This document shows, piece after piece, positions 37,189-47,559 of a stretch of DNA of 64,000 nucleotides (positions are counted from its first letter, which is position 1; each line of letters begins with the position of its first letter). The notes beneath the pieces were generated by a model. It had not been told where the DNA came from, did no database searches, and worked only from the letters and a program-made list of their open reading frames with translations. The stretch lies in IMG/VR virus record IMGVR_UViG_3300009157_000001, positions 62,001 to 126,000 of that record. One strand, given 5' to 3'. Source of the stretch: a virus. The translations under genes were made by a program, and so were the position numbers.

Positions 37189-39380
37189 ATGCCGAACCTT
37201 TCATAACTATCCCTACTTGGGAATCTGGAAAGTGGACTTCTACATCTTTTCCAACAAGAGATCACTTCAAAGACTTTTGCATACCTCTTTTTAAAGAACC
37301 CGGTAAATATAAGTTTGATGAGACTTCTTTAGAGTTCAATTCTCAAGCTCATGTTTTTAGAAAACAAGGATTTTTCTGTGCTTCTCCAAAGGATACCCGG
37401 GATTATAAGAATTATTGGGATGATCAGAAGAGCAAATGCAGAAAGGGAGCAATATTCAAAAGTGGTAAAGAAACCTGGTATATTCCCAGGGATTACTACA
37501 TGTGGATTAACTTCCTGAAGATTTATGACAAGGCTAACAACAAGTTTGACTTTCCTGGAATAAGAGATGTCCAGTATCATCTGGCTCTTTATGAATTATT
37601 AGCAGAGCTTCACTACAAGCATGCTGCTATAGTTAAGAAGAGGCAATGTGCAATATCTTATTTTCATTGTGCAAAACTAGTAAACCAGATATGGTTTGAG
37701 GAAGGGGTTTCTCTAAAGATGGGAGCTTCTCTAAAGGATTATATAAATGAGAAGGGCACTTGGAAATTTCTTGATGAATACAAAGCTTTTCTCAATGAGC
37801 ATACTGCATGGTATAGGCCTATGAACCCGGGGAAACCTCTAAGTTGGAAGCAGGTAATTAAGGTAAGAAAAGGGGCCCGGGATACAGAGGTAGGAGAGAA
37901 GGGAACTATTCAAGGAATGTCTTTTGAAAAGGATCCTGCAACGGGGGTTGGTGGAGCCTGCAAAGTTTTCTTCCATGAGGAATCTGGTATTGCACCTAAG
38001 ATGGATATCACTTATGGATACATAGGTCCTGCTATGAAAGATGGTGATATAACCACAGGGATATTTATAGCAGCAGGTTCGGTAGGTGATTTGGATCAAT
38101 GTCTCCCCTTGAAGAATCTGGTATTGTATCCGGATGCCAATGATATTTATGCAGTAGACAGTACACTTATTGATGATAAACTTACTCCAGGCAGAACCGG
38201 TCTTTTCATTCCGGAACAATGGTCCAGACCGCCTTATATAGATCAGTTCGGAAACTCTGATGTGGAAGAAGCTCTCAGATCTCTGGATATTCAATTTGCT
38301 CAGTGGAAGAAAGATCTATCTCCAGAACAGTACCAGTTAAAAGTCTCACAACATCCCAGAAATCTAGAGGAGGCTTTTGCATTCAGAAAGACTTCTCCTT
38401 TCCCTGCCCATATTCTTCTTGCTCAACAAAGAAGAATACAAGACAAGGAATATTCGTATGAGTTTCTAGAACTTAGAAGAAGTGAGACAGGTCCTCTCGA
38501 AGCTATAGAAAGCAGCAAACTTCCAATATCAGAATTTCCCTTATCAAAGGTTTCTGATAACAAAGAGGGGGTGCTTGTTGTATGGGAAAGACCGGTAAAT
38601 AATCCTCAATTTGGTATGTATTATGCCAGTATAGATCCAATTGGGGAGGGAAAGACTACAACATCAGATTCTCTCTGTTCAATACAAATTCTGAAGAATG
38701 CAGTAGAGGTTACCAAGATAGATACTGCCGAGACTAAAACCCATATAGAACATGAGAAGCTAGTGGCTTCCTGGTGTGGGAGATTTGATGATATTAATAT
38801 TACCCATGAGAGACTTTCTATGATTCTTGAGTGGTATAATGCCTGGGCTGTTGTGGAGAACAACATCTCTCTATTTATTCAGTATATGATCTCTAAGAGA
38901 AGACAAAGATACCTGGTACCCAAAGACCAGATCCTGTTCTTGAAAGACTTGGGTGCAAATAACAATGTCTATCAGGAGTACGGATGGAAGAATACCGGTA
39001 CTCTATTCAAAACTCATTTGTTGAGTTATGCTATAGAATATATCAGAGAGCAGTTAGATATTGAAACCAAACCAGATGGGGAAATTGTCCGTATAAAATA
39101 TGGAGTAGAAAGAATACCAGATCCTATGCTTATAAAGGAGATGCTTTCCTATGTAGAAGGACTGAACGTGGACAGACTAGTTTCCTTTGCTGCCCTGGTG
39201 GCCTTTGTTAGGATACAACAGTCCAACCGGGGGTACATTAAGAGGGTAGAGGATACTCAGAATTTGCACAAATCAGATAATTTCCGTAAATTGACCCCGA
39301 GTCCTTTTAGACATATAGGAAAAGGAAATCACAGAAGTAGCATGAGACCACCAAGATCACCTTATAAAAATCTGAAATAG
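37185..39380 (+). CDS. terL: Large terminase subunit (TerL)
   Basis: 731 residues. The N-terminal ATPase domain has a degenerate Walker-A region around residues 146-160 (IVKKRQCAISYFH) and Walker-B-like KVFFHEESG near 257-265. The C-terminal RNase-H-like nuclease has YYASIDPIGEGK (about 478-489), AVVENN (about 554) and a late Asp near 645. It cuts concatemeric DNA and pumps it into the head through the portal. The order TerL-portal-scaffold-MCP confirms the call. The stop TAG abuts the portal ATG. Confidence 0.85.
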   Translation: MNAEPFITIPTWESGKWTSTSFPTRDHFKDFCIPLFKEPGKYKFDETSLEFNSQAHVFRKQGFFCASPKDTRDYKNYWDDQKSKCRKGAIFKSGKETWYIPRDYYMWINFLKIYDKANNKFDFPGIRDVQYHLALYELLAELHYKHAAIVKKRQCAISYFHCAKLVNQIWFEEGVSLKMGASLKDYINEKGTWKFLDEYKAFLNEHTAWYRPMNPGKPLSWKQVIKVRKGARDTEVGEKGTIQGMSFEKDPATGVGGACKVFFHEESGIAPKMDITYGYIGPAMKDGDITTGIFIAAGSVGDLDQCLPLKNLVLYPDANDIYAVDSTLIDDKLTPGRTGLFIPEQWSRPPYIDQFGNSDVEEALRSLDIQFAQWKKDLSPEQYQLKVSQHPRNLEEAFAFRKTSPFPAHILLAQQRRIQDKEYSYEFLELRRSETGPLEAIESSKLPISEFPLSKVSDNKEGVLVVWERPVNNPQFGMYYASIDPIGEGKTTTSDSLCSIQILKNAVEVTKIDTAETKTHIEHEKLVASWCGRFDDINITHERLSMILEWYNAWAVVENNISLFIQYMISKRRQRYLVPKDQILFLKDLGANNNVYQEYGWKNTGTLFKTHLLSYAIEYIREQLDIETKPDGEIVRIKYGVERIPDPMLIKEMLSYVEGLNVDRLVSFAALVAFVRIQQSNRGYIKRVEDTQNLHKSDNFRKLTPSPFRHIGKGNHRSSMRPPRSPYKNLK

Positions 39381-42161
39381 ATGGAAGTATTGTCGGCCAT
39401 GGACCTCAAAAAAGGTAAGAAAGCCAAACATAATTATATGGGCACTCTTACCCAACCACTTCAGTTTCTCCCCAGAGAAGAAAAAGATGAGGATTGGTTT
39501 TGTCACAACGCAGATTGGTTAGAATGGCAGGGAATCAAGCAGTTACAGAGAAATGCCAGGAGATTACTCAAGAACTATAAACTTGCCAAGGGAGTTATAG
39601 ATAAGACTGATTATATAGTTGAGGAGGATAATGAGTACCGAGATATAGTAGAGGCTCTTACTGAGGCCGATCAAGGGGCCCTGGAACTTAAGTTCTATCC
39701 CATCATACCCAATGTTATAAATGTTCTGACAGCAGAGTTTGCTAAGAGAAATAGTAAGGTCACATACAGAGCCGTAGATGATTACTCTTATAATGAACTC
39801 ATGGAGCAGAAGAGGTCTCAGATTGAGAAGAATCTTCTGGATGAAGCTCAGAGAAAGCTCATGACTAATCTCATCTCTGCAGGATATGATCCAGAATCTC
39901 CTGAGGCTCAACAGATTATGCAACCTCAAGCTTTAAAGTCTCTTCCTGAAATAGAAGGATTCTTCAGAAAAAGTTACAGAAGTTTAGTTGAACAATGGGC
40001 CAGCCACCAGCACGAGGTCGATGAGGAGAGGTTTAAGATGGATGAGCTGGAAGAAAGAGCCTTCAGAGACTCTTTAATTGGTGACCGGGAATTCTGGCAC
40101 TTCCATATGATGGAAGATGATTATGACATTGAACTTTGGAATCCGCTTTTGACTTTCTATCACAAATCTCCCGACATAAGATATATATCTCAAGGAAATT
40201 ATGTTGGCAAGATAGACATGATGTCTATAGCAGATGTGATAGACAAGTATGGTTATCTTATGACAGAGGAACAACTCGAGTCTTTGGAGGCCATATATCC
40301 TACCAGAGCTGCTGCTTATACCATAGGAGGTATGCAAAATGATGGATCTTACTATGATGCAACTAAATCTCATGAGTGGAATACAAACATGCCATCTCTG
40401 GCCTATAGGCAATTCACTTCTGTATTTGGTGACCATCTGAGTAATGGGGGAGATATTGTAAACCTAATTCTAAACCAATCTGAGGATTTTTCTGATCTTG
40501 GATCTACCTATTTGCTTAGGGTAAGTACCTGTTACTGGAAATCCCAAAGAAAGCTGGGTCACTTAACCAAAGTGACAGAAGCAGGAGAAGTTATTACTGA
40601 TATAGTAGATGAGACTTACAAGGTTACCGATAAACCTATATATGATACATCACTATTCAAGAACAAAACCAGGGATAATATAGTGTTTGGAGAGCACATA
40701 GACTGGATATGGATAAATGAGGTTCTTGGAGTAGTAAAGATTGGTCCTAATTTCCCAAGTCTATGGGGGATGAACAATGCAGGAGGAATAAATCCCATGT
40801 ACATAGGCATACAACAAAACAAACCGGGTAGGATCCGGTTTCAGTTCAAGGGAGATAATACTCTTTATGGATGCAAACTTCCTGTAGAGGGGGCTGTATT
40901 CTCTGATAGAAATACACAGTCTACAGCACTTGTAGATTTAATGAAGCCTTTTCAGATAGGATATAATATTGTAAATAACCAGATAGCAGATATTCTTGTT
41001 GATGAACTAGGTACTGTGATAGTTCTTGATCAGAATGCTCTTCCCAGACATTCTATGGGAGAGGATTGGGGTAAGCACAATTTTGCTAAGGCTTATGTGG
41101 CAATGAAGAACTTTCAGATGCTTCCCTTAGATACAAGTATCACAAATACAGAAAATGCTACGAACTTCCAGCATTTTCAAAAACTTGACCTGGAACAAAC
41201 AAACCGACTATTGTCCCGGGTACAACTTGCAAATTACTTCAAGACACAAGCATTTGAAAATATAGGCATTACACCTCAGAGACTAGGTCAACAGATTGGT
41301 CAGACAGATACAGCCAAAGGAATAGAACAGGCTGTAGCCGGATCTTATGCTCAGACAGAAATGTACTTCATTCAGCATTCAGATTATTTGATGCCTAGAG
41401 TACACCAAATGAGAACTGACCTGGCACAGTTCTATAATTCATATAAACCTTCCTTAAGACTTCAGTATATAACTTCTGCAGACGAGAAGATGAACTTTGA
41501 GATAAACGGCAAGGAGCTCTTACTCCGGGATCTTAATATCTTTTCTACTACTCGCACTAATCATAGGGCAGTAATGGAAGAGCTCAAAAGACTCATGATG
41601 AATAACAATACAACAGGGGCTTCCATATATGACCTTGGTAAAATCATGCAGGGGACCTCTCTTTCTGAGATTAACAATGTGCTTAAGGAATCTGAGTTTA
41701 AAACAGAGTCCCGGATTAGAGCTGATAGGGAATCTGCTGAGAAGCTCAAACAGATGGAAATCCAAGCTGCAGAAAAAGAGAAAGTGCTGGAGAGAGATCA
41801 TGAAGCTTCTGAAGCAGAGAAGAATAGAAGGAAGGACCTATTGGTTGCTGAGATCAGGGCTGCCGGTTATGGAGCTATGCAGGATATAAATGAAAATCAG
41901 ACCAGTGACTATCTGGATGCTCTTTCTCAGATAAAAGGCTCAGAAGAATACCAGGAACAGATTGGTTTACAGAGAGAGAAGAGTACTCAGAAAGCACAGG
42001 AAGTTAAGGACAAGTTACAAGTCGAGAGAGAGAAGATTTCTGCAGGTTTGCAGATGAAAGATATGGATGTACAAATAGCCCGGGAAAATCAGACGAGTGC
42101 AGAAATCCAGGCCCGGAATAAACTTAAGGAGAGTAAGAATAATAAGAAGAAAAAATCTTAG
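39381..42161 (+). CDS. Portal protein
   Basis: 926 residues starting immediately after the TerL stop (TAGATG); ATG 39399 is an alternative. The first 550 residues carry the crAss-like portal pattern (LQFLPREEKDEDW; NVINVLTAEFAKRNSKVTYR; IELWNPLLTFYHKS). The C-terminal 180 residues are a long charged coiled coil (KEKVLERDHEASEAEKNRR). It forms the dodecameric vertex ring for DNA entry and exit and tail attachment. Slightly longer than typical portals because of the coiled-coil tail. Confidence 0.85.
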   Translation: MEVLSAMDLKKGKKAKHNYMGTLTQPLQFLPREEKDEDWFCHNADWLEWQGIKQLQRNARRLLKNYKLAKGVIDKTDYIVEEDNEYRDIVEALTEADQGALELKFYPIIPNVINVLTAEFAKRNSKVTYRAVDDYSYNELMEQKRSQIEKNLLDEAQRKLMTNLISAGYDPESPEAQQIMQPQALKSLPEIEGFFRKSYRSLVEQWASHQHEVDEERFKMDELEERAFRDSLIGDREFWHFHMMEDDYDIELWNPLLTFYHKSPDIRYISQGNYVGKIDMMSIADVIDKYGYLMTEEQLESLEAIYPTRAAAYTIGGMQNDGSYYDATKSHEWNTNMPSLAYRQFTSVFGDHLSNGGDIVNLILNQSEDFSDLGSTYLLRVSTCYWKSQRKLGHLTKVTEAGEVITDIVDETYKVTDKPIYDTSLFKNKTRDNIVFGEHIDWIWINEVLGVVKIGPNFPSLWGMNNAGGINPMYIGIQQNKPGRIRFQFKGDNTLYGCKLPVEGAVFSDRNTQSTALVDLMKPFQIGYNIVNNQIADILVDELGTVIVLDQNALPRHSMGEDWGKHNFAKAYVAMKNFQMLPLDTSITNTENATNFQHFQKLDLEQTNRLLSRVQLANYFKTQAFENIGITPQRLGQQIGQTDTAKGIEQAVAGSYAQTEMYFIQHSDYLMPRVHQMRTDLAQFYNSYKPSLRLQYITSADEKMNFEINGKELLLRDLNIFSTTRTNHRAVMEELKRLMMNNNTTGASIYDLGKIMQGTSLSEINNVLKESEFKTESRIRADRESAEKLKQMEIQAAEKEKVLERDHEASEAEKNRRKDLLVAEIRAAGYGAMQDINENQTSDYLDALSQIKGSEEYQEQIGLQREKSTQKAQEVKDKLQVEREKISAGLQMKDMDVQIARENQTSAEIQARNKLKESKNNKKKKS

Positions 42162-42212
42162 CCAAATACTGCACTTTTTGTATAGCTAAGTCAAACTTGT
42201 GAGGTTTAATCC

Positions 42213-42230
42213 CGTATTTTTGTGTATATT
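42213..42230 (+). promoter_or_regulatory. Candidate late promoter of scaffold/MCP unit
   Basis: CGTATTTTTGTGTATATT: TATTTTTG matches TAnnTTTG, followed by TATATTA, 29 nt before the scaffold ATG. The leader continues AAACCAACAAACCAACAAT. Confidence 0.5.
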
Positions 42231-42258
42231 ACAGTATTGAAACCAACAAACCAACAAT

Positions 42259-43500
42259 ATGAGTACAGAATCAACCACAGTTACCCAGGTTGAAGTAGAC
42301 CTGGATAAAGAGTTTGGACAACCTGGAGCAGAGAGTGTAATGGTTCCAGAAAAGAAAGATGAGAAGCCTAGTTTCTTTTCTTCTGGTCCAAAAGCAGATA
42401 TGAAGTTCCTTGACACAACTGGTAAAGAAGAAGAGGGGAAAGAAGACAATGAGGAAGAAGGAGCAACTTCTACCACCGGTACAGGAAAAGAAGAAGATGC
42501 AGAGGTTACTGCTGCAGGAGTTGTGGCACAGACCAAGGATGATGATGATGAGGAAGGAGCCGGTAAGATCAAATTCGATAAGCCTACTCTTGAAGGATTC
42601 TTTTCAAAACTTATAGAGAAGAAAGCTCTGATGCCTTTTGATGATGAGAAAGCTCTGAAGGACTACACGATCAAAGATTATTATGAACTTGTAGATGCTA
42701 ACTTCCAGGAAAAAGAGAAGACTCTCAGAGAAGAAGTTTCTGCAGATCTCTTCGATTCATTGCCAGAAGAACTCCAATATGCTGCTAAATATGTGGCAGA
42801 CGGAGGAAGAGACATGAAAGGTCTTTTCAGAGCTCTTGCAGAAGTTCAGGAAGTCCAAGAATTGGACCCAACGAATGAACCAGATCAAGAGAAGATTGCA
42901 AGACAATACTTGAAATCTACCAACTTTGGATCTGAAGAAGAAATTGATGAGGAAATAAGTTCCTGGAAAGATCTTAAAAAGCTTGCTCAGAAAGCCCAAC
43001 AGTTTAAACCAAAGTTGGACAAGATGAAAGAGGATGTTGTAGGTAGGAAACTTGCAATAGAAGAGGGAAAGAGAAAGCAAAGAGCCGAGGCTGCACAGAA
43101 ATATACAGATAATGTATATAGTGTTCTGGAACCAGGGGATTTGAATGGTATTAAACTTGATAAGAAAACACAAGGTATGTTATATGCAGGACTTGTACAG
43201 CCCAATTATCCTTCTGCTTCGGGAAGACCTACAAATATGCTAGGTCATCTTCTAGAGAAGTATCAGTGGGTTGAACCAAATCATGGATTAATTGCAGAAG
43301 CTTTGTGGTTACTTGCAGATCCTGATGGATACAAGGCTAAAATCAAAGAAGCAGGAACAAAACTTGCTACTGAGAAAACCGTAAGACAACTTAAGTCCGA
43401 GGAGGGAAGAAGAAATTCAGGAGGAAATGGACAAGAAGAGGGAGAAAACAATAAAAGAACCGGGAAGATTGCAAGACCTGGTAATTTTTTCAAGAGATAA
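42259..43500 (+). CDS. Putative scaffolding protein
   Basis: 413 residues, very acidic for the first ~110 (runs of E/D, for example KEDNEEEGATSTTG), then helical and charged, and a basic C-terminus (TGKIARPGNFFKR). Composition and position between portal and MCP are those of a phage scaffold, whose C-terminal basic helix binds the capsid protein. Its stop overlaps the GIY-YIG start as TAATG. Confidence 0.75.
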   Translation: MSTESTTVTQVEVDLDKEFGQPGAESVMVPEKKDEKPSFFSSGPKADMKFLDTTGKEEEGKEDNEEEGATSTTGTGKEEDAEVTAAGVVAQTKDDDDEEGAGKIKFDKPTLEGFFSKLIEKKALMPFDDEKALKDYTIKDYYELVDANFQEKEKTLREEVSADLFDSLPEELQYAAKYVADGGRDMKGLFRALAEVQEVQELDPTNEPDQEKIARQYLKSTNFGSEEEIDEEISSWKDLKKLAQKAQQFKPKLDKMKEDVVGRKLAIEEGKRKQRAEAAQKYTDNVYSVLEPGDLNGIKLDKKTQGMLYAGLVQPNYPSASGRPTNMLGHLLEKYQWVEPNHGLIAEALWLLADPDGYKAKIKEAGTKLATEKTVRQLKSEEGRRNSGGNGQEEGENNKRTGKIARPGNFFKR

Positions 43501-44105
43501 TGAGTTACTATATTTACCGACACATTAGACCAGACAAAAATGAGGTTTTTTACATAGGATTAGGAAAGTCTAGGACAAAGAGAGCCTGGGAAACTAGAAG
43601 CAGAACAAATCTTTGGAATAGAATTGTTAACAAGAATCAAGGCAAATTCCAGGTACAAATCTTGATGATGGATGTAGACTTTATAACAGCAGCAGAAAAA
43701 GAAAAAGAGTTCATTGCCTTGTATGGCAGAAAGTCAGATAATACAGGAACTCTTGTAAATTTCCAAGTAGGTGGAGAAAATCATTCAGGGTGGAAAATGC
43801 CTGAGGAAAAGAAAGAAAGATTAAGAATCAGATGGCTTGGAAACAAGATAAACTTAGGAAGGGTTTGGACTAAAGAACAGAAGGACAAGATTTCTGTAGC
43901 AAGAAAGGGAAAAATAGGACCAAACAAGGGAAGAATTTGGAACCAAGAAGTTAGAGAAAAGATGAGTTTAGGACATGTAGGAAATTTATCACATTCAGGA
44001 AAAACCTGGATAAATAATGGAGAGAACTCAACTCTAATATTCAAGAGTACTCCTGTACCAGAAGGATGGGAAACAGGAAGAATAAGATGGAAGAACAATA
44101 AATAA
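43500..44105 (+). CDS. GIY-YIG homing endonuclease with NUMOD3 motifs
   Basis: 201 residues. SYYIYRHIRPDKNEVFYIGL (2-21) is the GIY-YIG core with a Tyr-Ile-Tyr opening, followed by RAWETRSRTNLW and a helix with Glu (AEKEKEFIALYGRK). The C-terminal half has NUMOD3-type repeats (RVWTKEQKDKISVARKGK; RIWNQEVREKMSLGHVGN) that bind DNA in homing enzymes. It splits the scaffold-MCP pair, a typical free-standing insertion. Confidence 0.8.
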   Translation: MSYYIYRHIRPDKNEVFYIGLGKSRTKRAWETRSRTNLWNRIVNKNQGKFQVQILMMDVDFITAAEKEKEFIALYGRKSDNTGTLVNFQVGGENHSGWKMPEEKKERLRIRWLGNKINLGRVWTKEQKDKISVARKGKIGPNKGRIWNQEVREKMSLGHVGNLSHSGKTWINNGENSTLIFKSTPVPEGWETGRIRWKNNK

Positions 44106-44134
44106 TTAATATAAACAACTAAAAAAACAAGAAA

Positions 44135-45751
44135 ATGGCAACTCCGGTACTGAATAATGGGATTTTCATGCGTGATACAAGCTATCAGGCATCTTCCCAT
44201 ATTGACTCCTATCACCTGGTGAATATGTTGAAGAATGCAGAACCTATGGACTTAGGACCAGTTGACATCTGGGCCATGGCTCAAAAAGTTGAAATGCCTC
44301 TTTATCAACTATCCAGTTTTGGTGGGAAAAATGTCATCATGGTCCAAAATGCCCGTGGTGAGTATAAATGGCAGACTCCTGTTTCTCAGGATCTTCCTTA
44401 CATAATTGAGGACATCGAGCCTACAAACACAACCAAAGGTCAGGATGGTACAACCTGGAAGATAAAACTCAACACTCGTGAGTTTGGTCATGGGGATATC
44501 ATCACTTATGACAAGTATAATGGTTGTGAGCTCTATGTTACTGCAGATGATATCCTGCCCATGGGTGATGGCTTCATCTACACAGTTCAGTTAGTAAACA
44601 ATGACAACTACAAGTTTCTGGACAACAAGTACTTGGCTTGTGGAACCAAATTCTTCCGTAAGGGCTCTGCTCGTGGAGAGTATGGTGAGAGGTTCTCTGA
44701 TATTCAGACTGGTGCAGGTTTCCGTGAATACTACAATTTTGTAGGTGGAGCAGAAGCACACGTGCACTATAGTATATCTTCTCGTGCAGATCTTATGATC
44801 AAAGGAGGACTTAATGCAGATGGTACGGTACCTGTAACTGAGATCTGGAGAAACTTTGACAAAACCATGGATCCATCCATTACTTCCCTGGAAGATATGG
44901 TGAAGAAAATGGGGCCTGGTGCAGTCAAGAATGCTATGAAAAATGGTAGTCTTGGTCGCAGTTTCTTAACTCAGATGGAGGCTAAGCACCTGACCAAGGT
45001 AGCAATGGACATCGAAACCTACTTAATGTGGGGACATGGTGGAAGGATCAAACAAGATGGTCCAGATGACATGCGCCTATCTGTAGGTCTATGGAAACAG
45101 TTAGATAACTCTTTCAAGAGGATCTACAATAAATCTGGGTTCAGCTTAGAACTTTTCCGTGCAGAAATCTTCAATTTTTACAATGGCAAGATTGAGTTCA
45201 AAGGACCCGATCCTAAGAGACAATTGGTTGTACAAACAGGCATGGGAGGAATGAGGTTGGTGAATGAGGCCATCAAGAGAGAAGCAGTAAACTCCGGTCT
45301 GGTTATCCAGGCAGCAGATATTGGGGCAATCACTAACAAGGGAATGAACCTTGGATTTGGATTCTCCTATACAAGCTACATCATCCCATTCCTGGCAAAC
45401 GTGCAGTTTGTACTGAATCCTGCCTTTGATAATGTACACACCAATGATATTGAGAACCCCATCATAGATGGATTCCCATTATCATCTTATAGCTTCATTA
45501 TCTTTGACATCACTGAGAATACCAATGACAACATCTTCTTACTGAAACTCTCCTGGGATAATGCCCTGAAGTGGTTCTATCAAAATGGAACTATGGATTA
45601 TAAAGGCTCTACCCAAGGATTTCAGTCATCTGGACAGTTCAATGGTTACCGTGTGATGATGACTCAGACAATGCCTGCTATCTGGGTAAAGGACCCAACT
45701 AAGGTGTTGAAGATTGTAATGAGGAACCCAATCACTGGTGGTTCGTTCTAA
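44135..45751 (+). CDS. Major capsid protein
   Basis: 538 residues. MATPVLNNGIFMRDTSYQAS and PMDLGPVDIWAMAQKVEMPL at the start, GKIEFKGPDPKRQLVVQTGM and SYTSYIIPFLANVQFVLNPA later, as in the crAss-like capsid protein (HK97 fold). Codon use is the most regular of the window, with an A-rich leader (TAAACAACTAAAAAAACAAG). It is followed by two strong hairpins. Assembles the icosahedral head on the scaffold. Confidence 0.85.
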   Translation: MATPVLNNGIFMRDTSYQASSHIDSYHLVNMLKNAEPMDLGPVDIWAMAQKVEMPLYQLSSFGGKNVIMVQNARGEYKWQTPVSQDLPYIIEDIEPTNTTKGQDGTTWKIKLNTREFGHGDIITYDKYNGCELYVTADDILPMGDGFIYTVQLVNNDNYKFLDNKYLACGTKFFRKGSARGEYGERFSDIQTGAGFREYYNFVGGAEAHVHYSISSRADLMIKGGLNADGTVPVTEIWRNFDKTMDPSITSLEDMVKKMGPGAVKNAMKNGSLGRSFLTQMEAKHLTKVAMDIETYLMWGHGGRIKQDGPDDMRLSVGLWKQLDNSFKRIYNKSGFSLELFRAEIFNFYNGKIEFKGPDPKRQLVVQTGMGGMRLVNEAIKREAVNSGLVIQAADIGAITNKGMNLGFGFSYTSYIIPFLANVQFVLNPAFDNVHTNDIENPIIDGFPLSSYSFIIFDITENTNDNIFLLKLSWDNALKWFYQNGTMDYKGSTQGFQSSGQFNGYRVMMTQTMPAIWVKDPTKVLKIVMRNPITGGSF

Positions 45752-45825
45752 AACTATCTGATTATCAGATAGTTAGATTAGACTTAGAAACAATAACTGG
45801 GATCCGGATATACTGGGTCCCAGTT
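45752..45825 (+). terminator. Double hairpin after the capsid gene
   Basis: AACTATCTGA/TCAGATAGTT (10 bp, 3-nt loop; 45752-45774) starts right after the stop codon, and AACTGGGA/TCCCAGTT (8 bp; 45795-45825) follows. No long U-run, so these may protect the mRNA 3' end or slow transcription. Confidence 0.6.
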
Positions 45826-45850
45826 TCTACAACCAAAAAATATTTGTAAA

Positions 45851-46072
45851 ATGGACACATTCAAACCTCAATCTCCTGATCCTTTCTTACAAAAGGATGA
45901 GGATATGTCACTAGCCAAGTTTGGGCATCTTAATGCCATCTTCTCTGATGGGGAAGGAGCACCCACATCTACTCCTAAAAAGATAGGATTTTTCTATACA
46001 GATACCCTAAACAAAAAGCTTTATGTAGCTACCGGCACAGCAGCTTCAACAGACTGGACAATACTTAACTAG
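45851..46072 (+). CDS. Small virion-anchor-like protein (73 aa)
   Basis: Residues 5-31 (KPQSPDPFLQKDEDMSLAKF, then GHLNAIF) match the N-terminus of the next protein (489 aa), after which it has a short beta-rich end (KIGFFYTDTLNKKLYVATG). This looks like a capsid- or fibre-anchor module followed by a mini-domain. Probably a minor head protein or a decoy/short fibre. The TAG is 7 nt before the next ATG. Confidence 0.65.
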   Translation: MDTFKPQSPDPFLQKDEDMSLAKFGHLNAIFSDGEGAPTSTPKKIGFFYTDTLNKKLYVATGTAASTDWTILN

Positions 46073-46079
46073 ATTTACT

Positions 46080-47549
46080 ATGTCACATTTCACCCCTCCT
46101 GATATAACCAAGCTCCGGCCCCAGTCTGATGATCCTTTCATCTTTAATGAGGAAGCTATGTATCTAATAAGGCTTGGTCATTTCCGGGCTCTTATTAAGA
46201 AACTTGAGACGGATCCCTTTCCGGTAGTAGCAGATCAGTTGACAATTATCGGGGATGGTACTATTGGTAGCCCTCTCATAGCAGTTGCAGCAGCTCCGGC
46301 ACTTCCCAGAAATGCGGTTCATGTAGACCCGGTATTCGGCAATGATGCTACAGGGCTTACTCATAGATTTGACAGGCCTTTCAAATCTATGAAGGCAGCA
46401 GAAGCAGTTTCAGTTGCAGGAGATACTCTTATTATGGGTCCTGGAACATACTCTGGTGTAGATAATGCTTTACTAGGACAGCCTGGAAGAAATTATCTAT
46501 TCATGGATGGAGCTGTTTCCAGCAATGCTACAGGGACTGCTACATTTACTGATCTGGCTCTTGTCGGTGGAGAGACCTTCTCTGTATCAGGCTGGGGAGA
46601 GTTCATATCAAACAGTTATATCTGTTTTGTTGGGAATTCGGCTATCAACACAGTTTATTTTACTTCAAAGAAGACAAAGATAACTGCTGGGGATAATGGG
46701 TTCTATGCCACCAATAGTGGAATAGTATTTCTATCTTTTACTGAAGGAGAACATGCAGGTGCTAATAACAATGAACCTTTTGTATGGGCCGAGGATACTG
46801 CTGGAGGGGCTTCTGTAATACATCTCAATGCAAAAAAATTATATCGGTCAACCCCTAACAGTGGACCCTTGGTAAGGATCTCGGCAAATACTACAGCTTG
46901 TAGAGTATATACAACAGTAGATGAGATGACTAATACCGAGGCTTTTGCCAATGTTATTGAGATGGTTGACGGAGGATACATGGAAGTGAATGGCAGAATA
47001 ACCTTTGGATCAGGAAGAGGAGTTTTGGTATCCAACGATTTAGGAGGGGCTGGTAAACTTATAGTCAATGGATCCATTCATTCTGATGATCCGAATTTTG
47101 GATCAATAGAGATTTCTACTTCAAATATAGAGGTAATCTCCAATGCTTTTATAACAGGATATGGAACTATAACAGCAAGTGTGGATCAGATCACTTTAAG
47201 AATACTTAAGGATGTGATAGTAGATACTGCACCTCTTGTTGGTCCGGGCCGTTCTGTTATAACTATCGGTGATACTGACACCACGTTATACACTTATAAC
47301 TGTACAATTCAAAATCTTCTTAATGAGGACAATGCTCATACTATAAATCTTGGAGGAGGAAATTCTACATTCATTTGTTCCGGGACTACTTTACTTGTAA
47401 ATCCTGCTAATCTAAACACATTTAGTATTTTTACAGCAGCTCTTACAACATATGTAGGAAAAGCAATGTACACAAATAGGGGATTACATGCTGATGTAAC
47501 AAATCTACTCCCTACAGGAATTGAGATAATTGATTCATTAATAGAATAA
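46080..47549 (+). CDS. Beta-helix fibre or spike protein
   Basis: 489 residues. Anchor-like N-terminus (RPQSDDPFIFNEEAMYLIRL, GHFRAL) and then from residue ~85 a repeat-rich body: VDPVFGNDATGLTHRFDRPF, FKSMKAAEAVSVAGDTLIMG, GTYSGVDNALLG, a pattern typical of right-handed parallel beta-helix (pectin-lyase-like) fibres. No clear catalytic triad, so it may bind rather than cleave polysaccharide. Position after MCP suggests a head fibre or tail spike. Confidence 0.7.
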   Translation: MSHFTPPDITKLRPQSDDPFIFNEEAMYLIRLGHFRALIKKLETDPFPVVADQLTIIGDGTIGSPLIAVAAAPALPRNAVHVDPVFGNDATGLTHRFDRPFKSMKAAEAVSVAGDTLIMGPGTYSGVDNALLGQPGRNYLFMDGAVSSNATGTATFTDLALVGGETFSVSGWGEFISNSYICFVGNSAINTVYFTSKKTKITAGDNGFYATNSGIVFLSFTEGEHAGANNNEPFVWAEDTAGGASVIHLNAKKLYRSTPNSGPLVRISANTTACRVYTTVDEMTNTEAFANVIEMVDGGYMEVNGRITFGSGRGVLVSNDLGGAGKLIVNGSIHSDDPNFGSIEISTSNIEVISNAFITGYGTITASVDQITLRILKDVIVDTAPLVGPGRSVITIGDTDTTLYTYNCTIQNLLNEDNAHTINLGGGNSTFICSGTTLLVNPANLNTFSIFTAALTTYVGKAMYTNRGLHADVTNLLPTGIEIIDSLIE

Positions 47550-47559
47550 AACATTTACT

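Noticed and set aside
41629-41889. Second-frame ORF inside the portal C-terminus
   Set aside because: Arises from the Lys/Arg/Glu-rich coiled coil of the portal; no leader or independent support.
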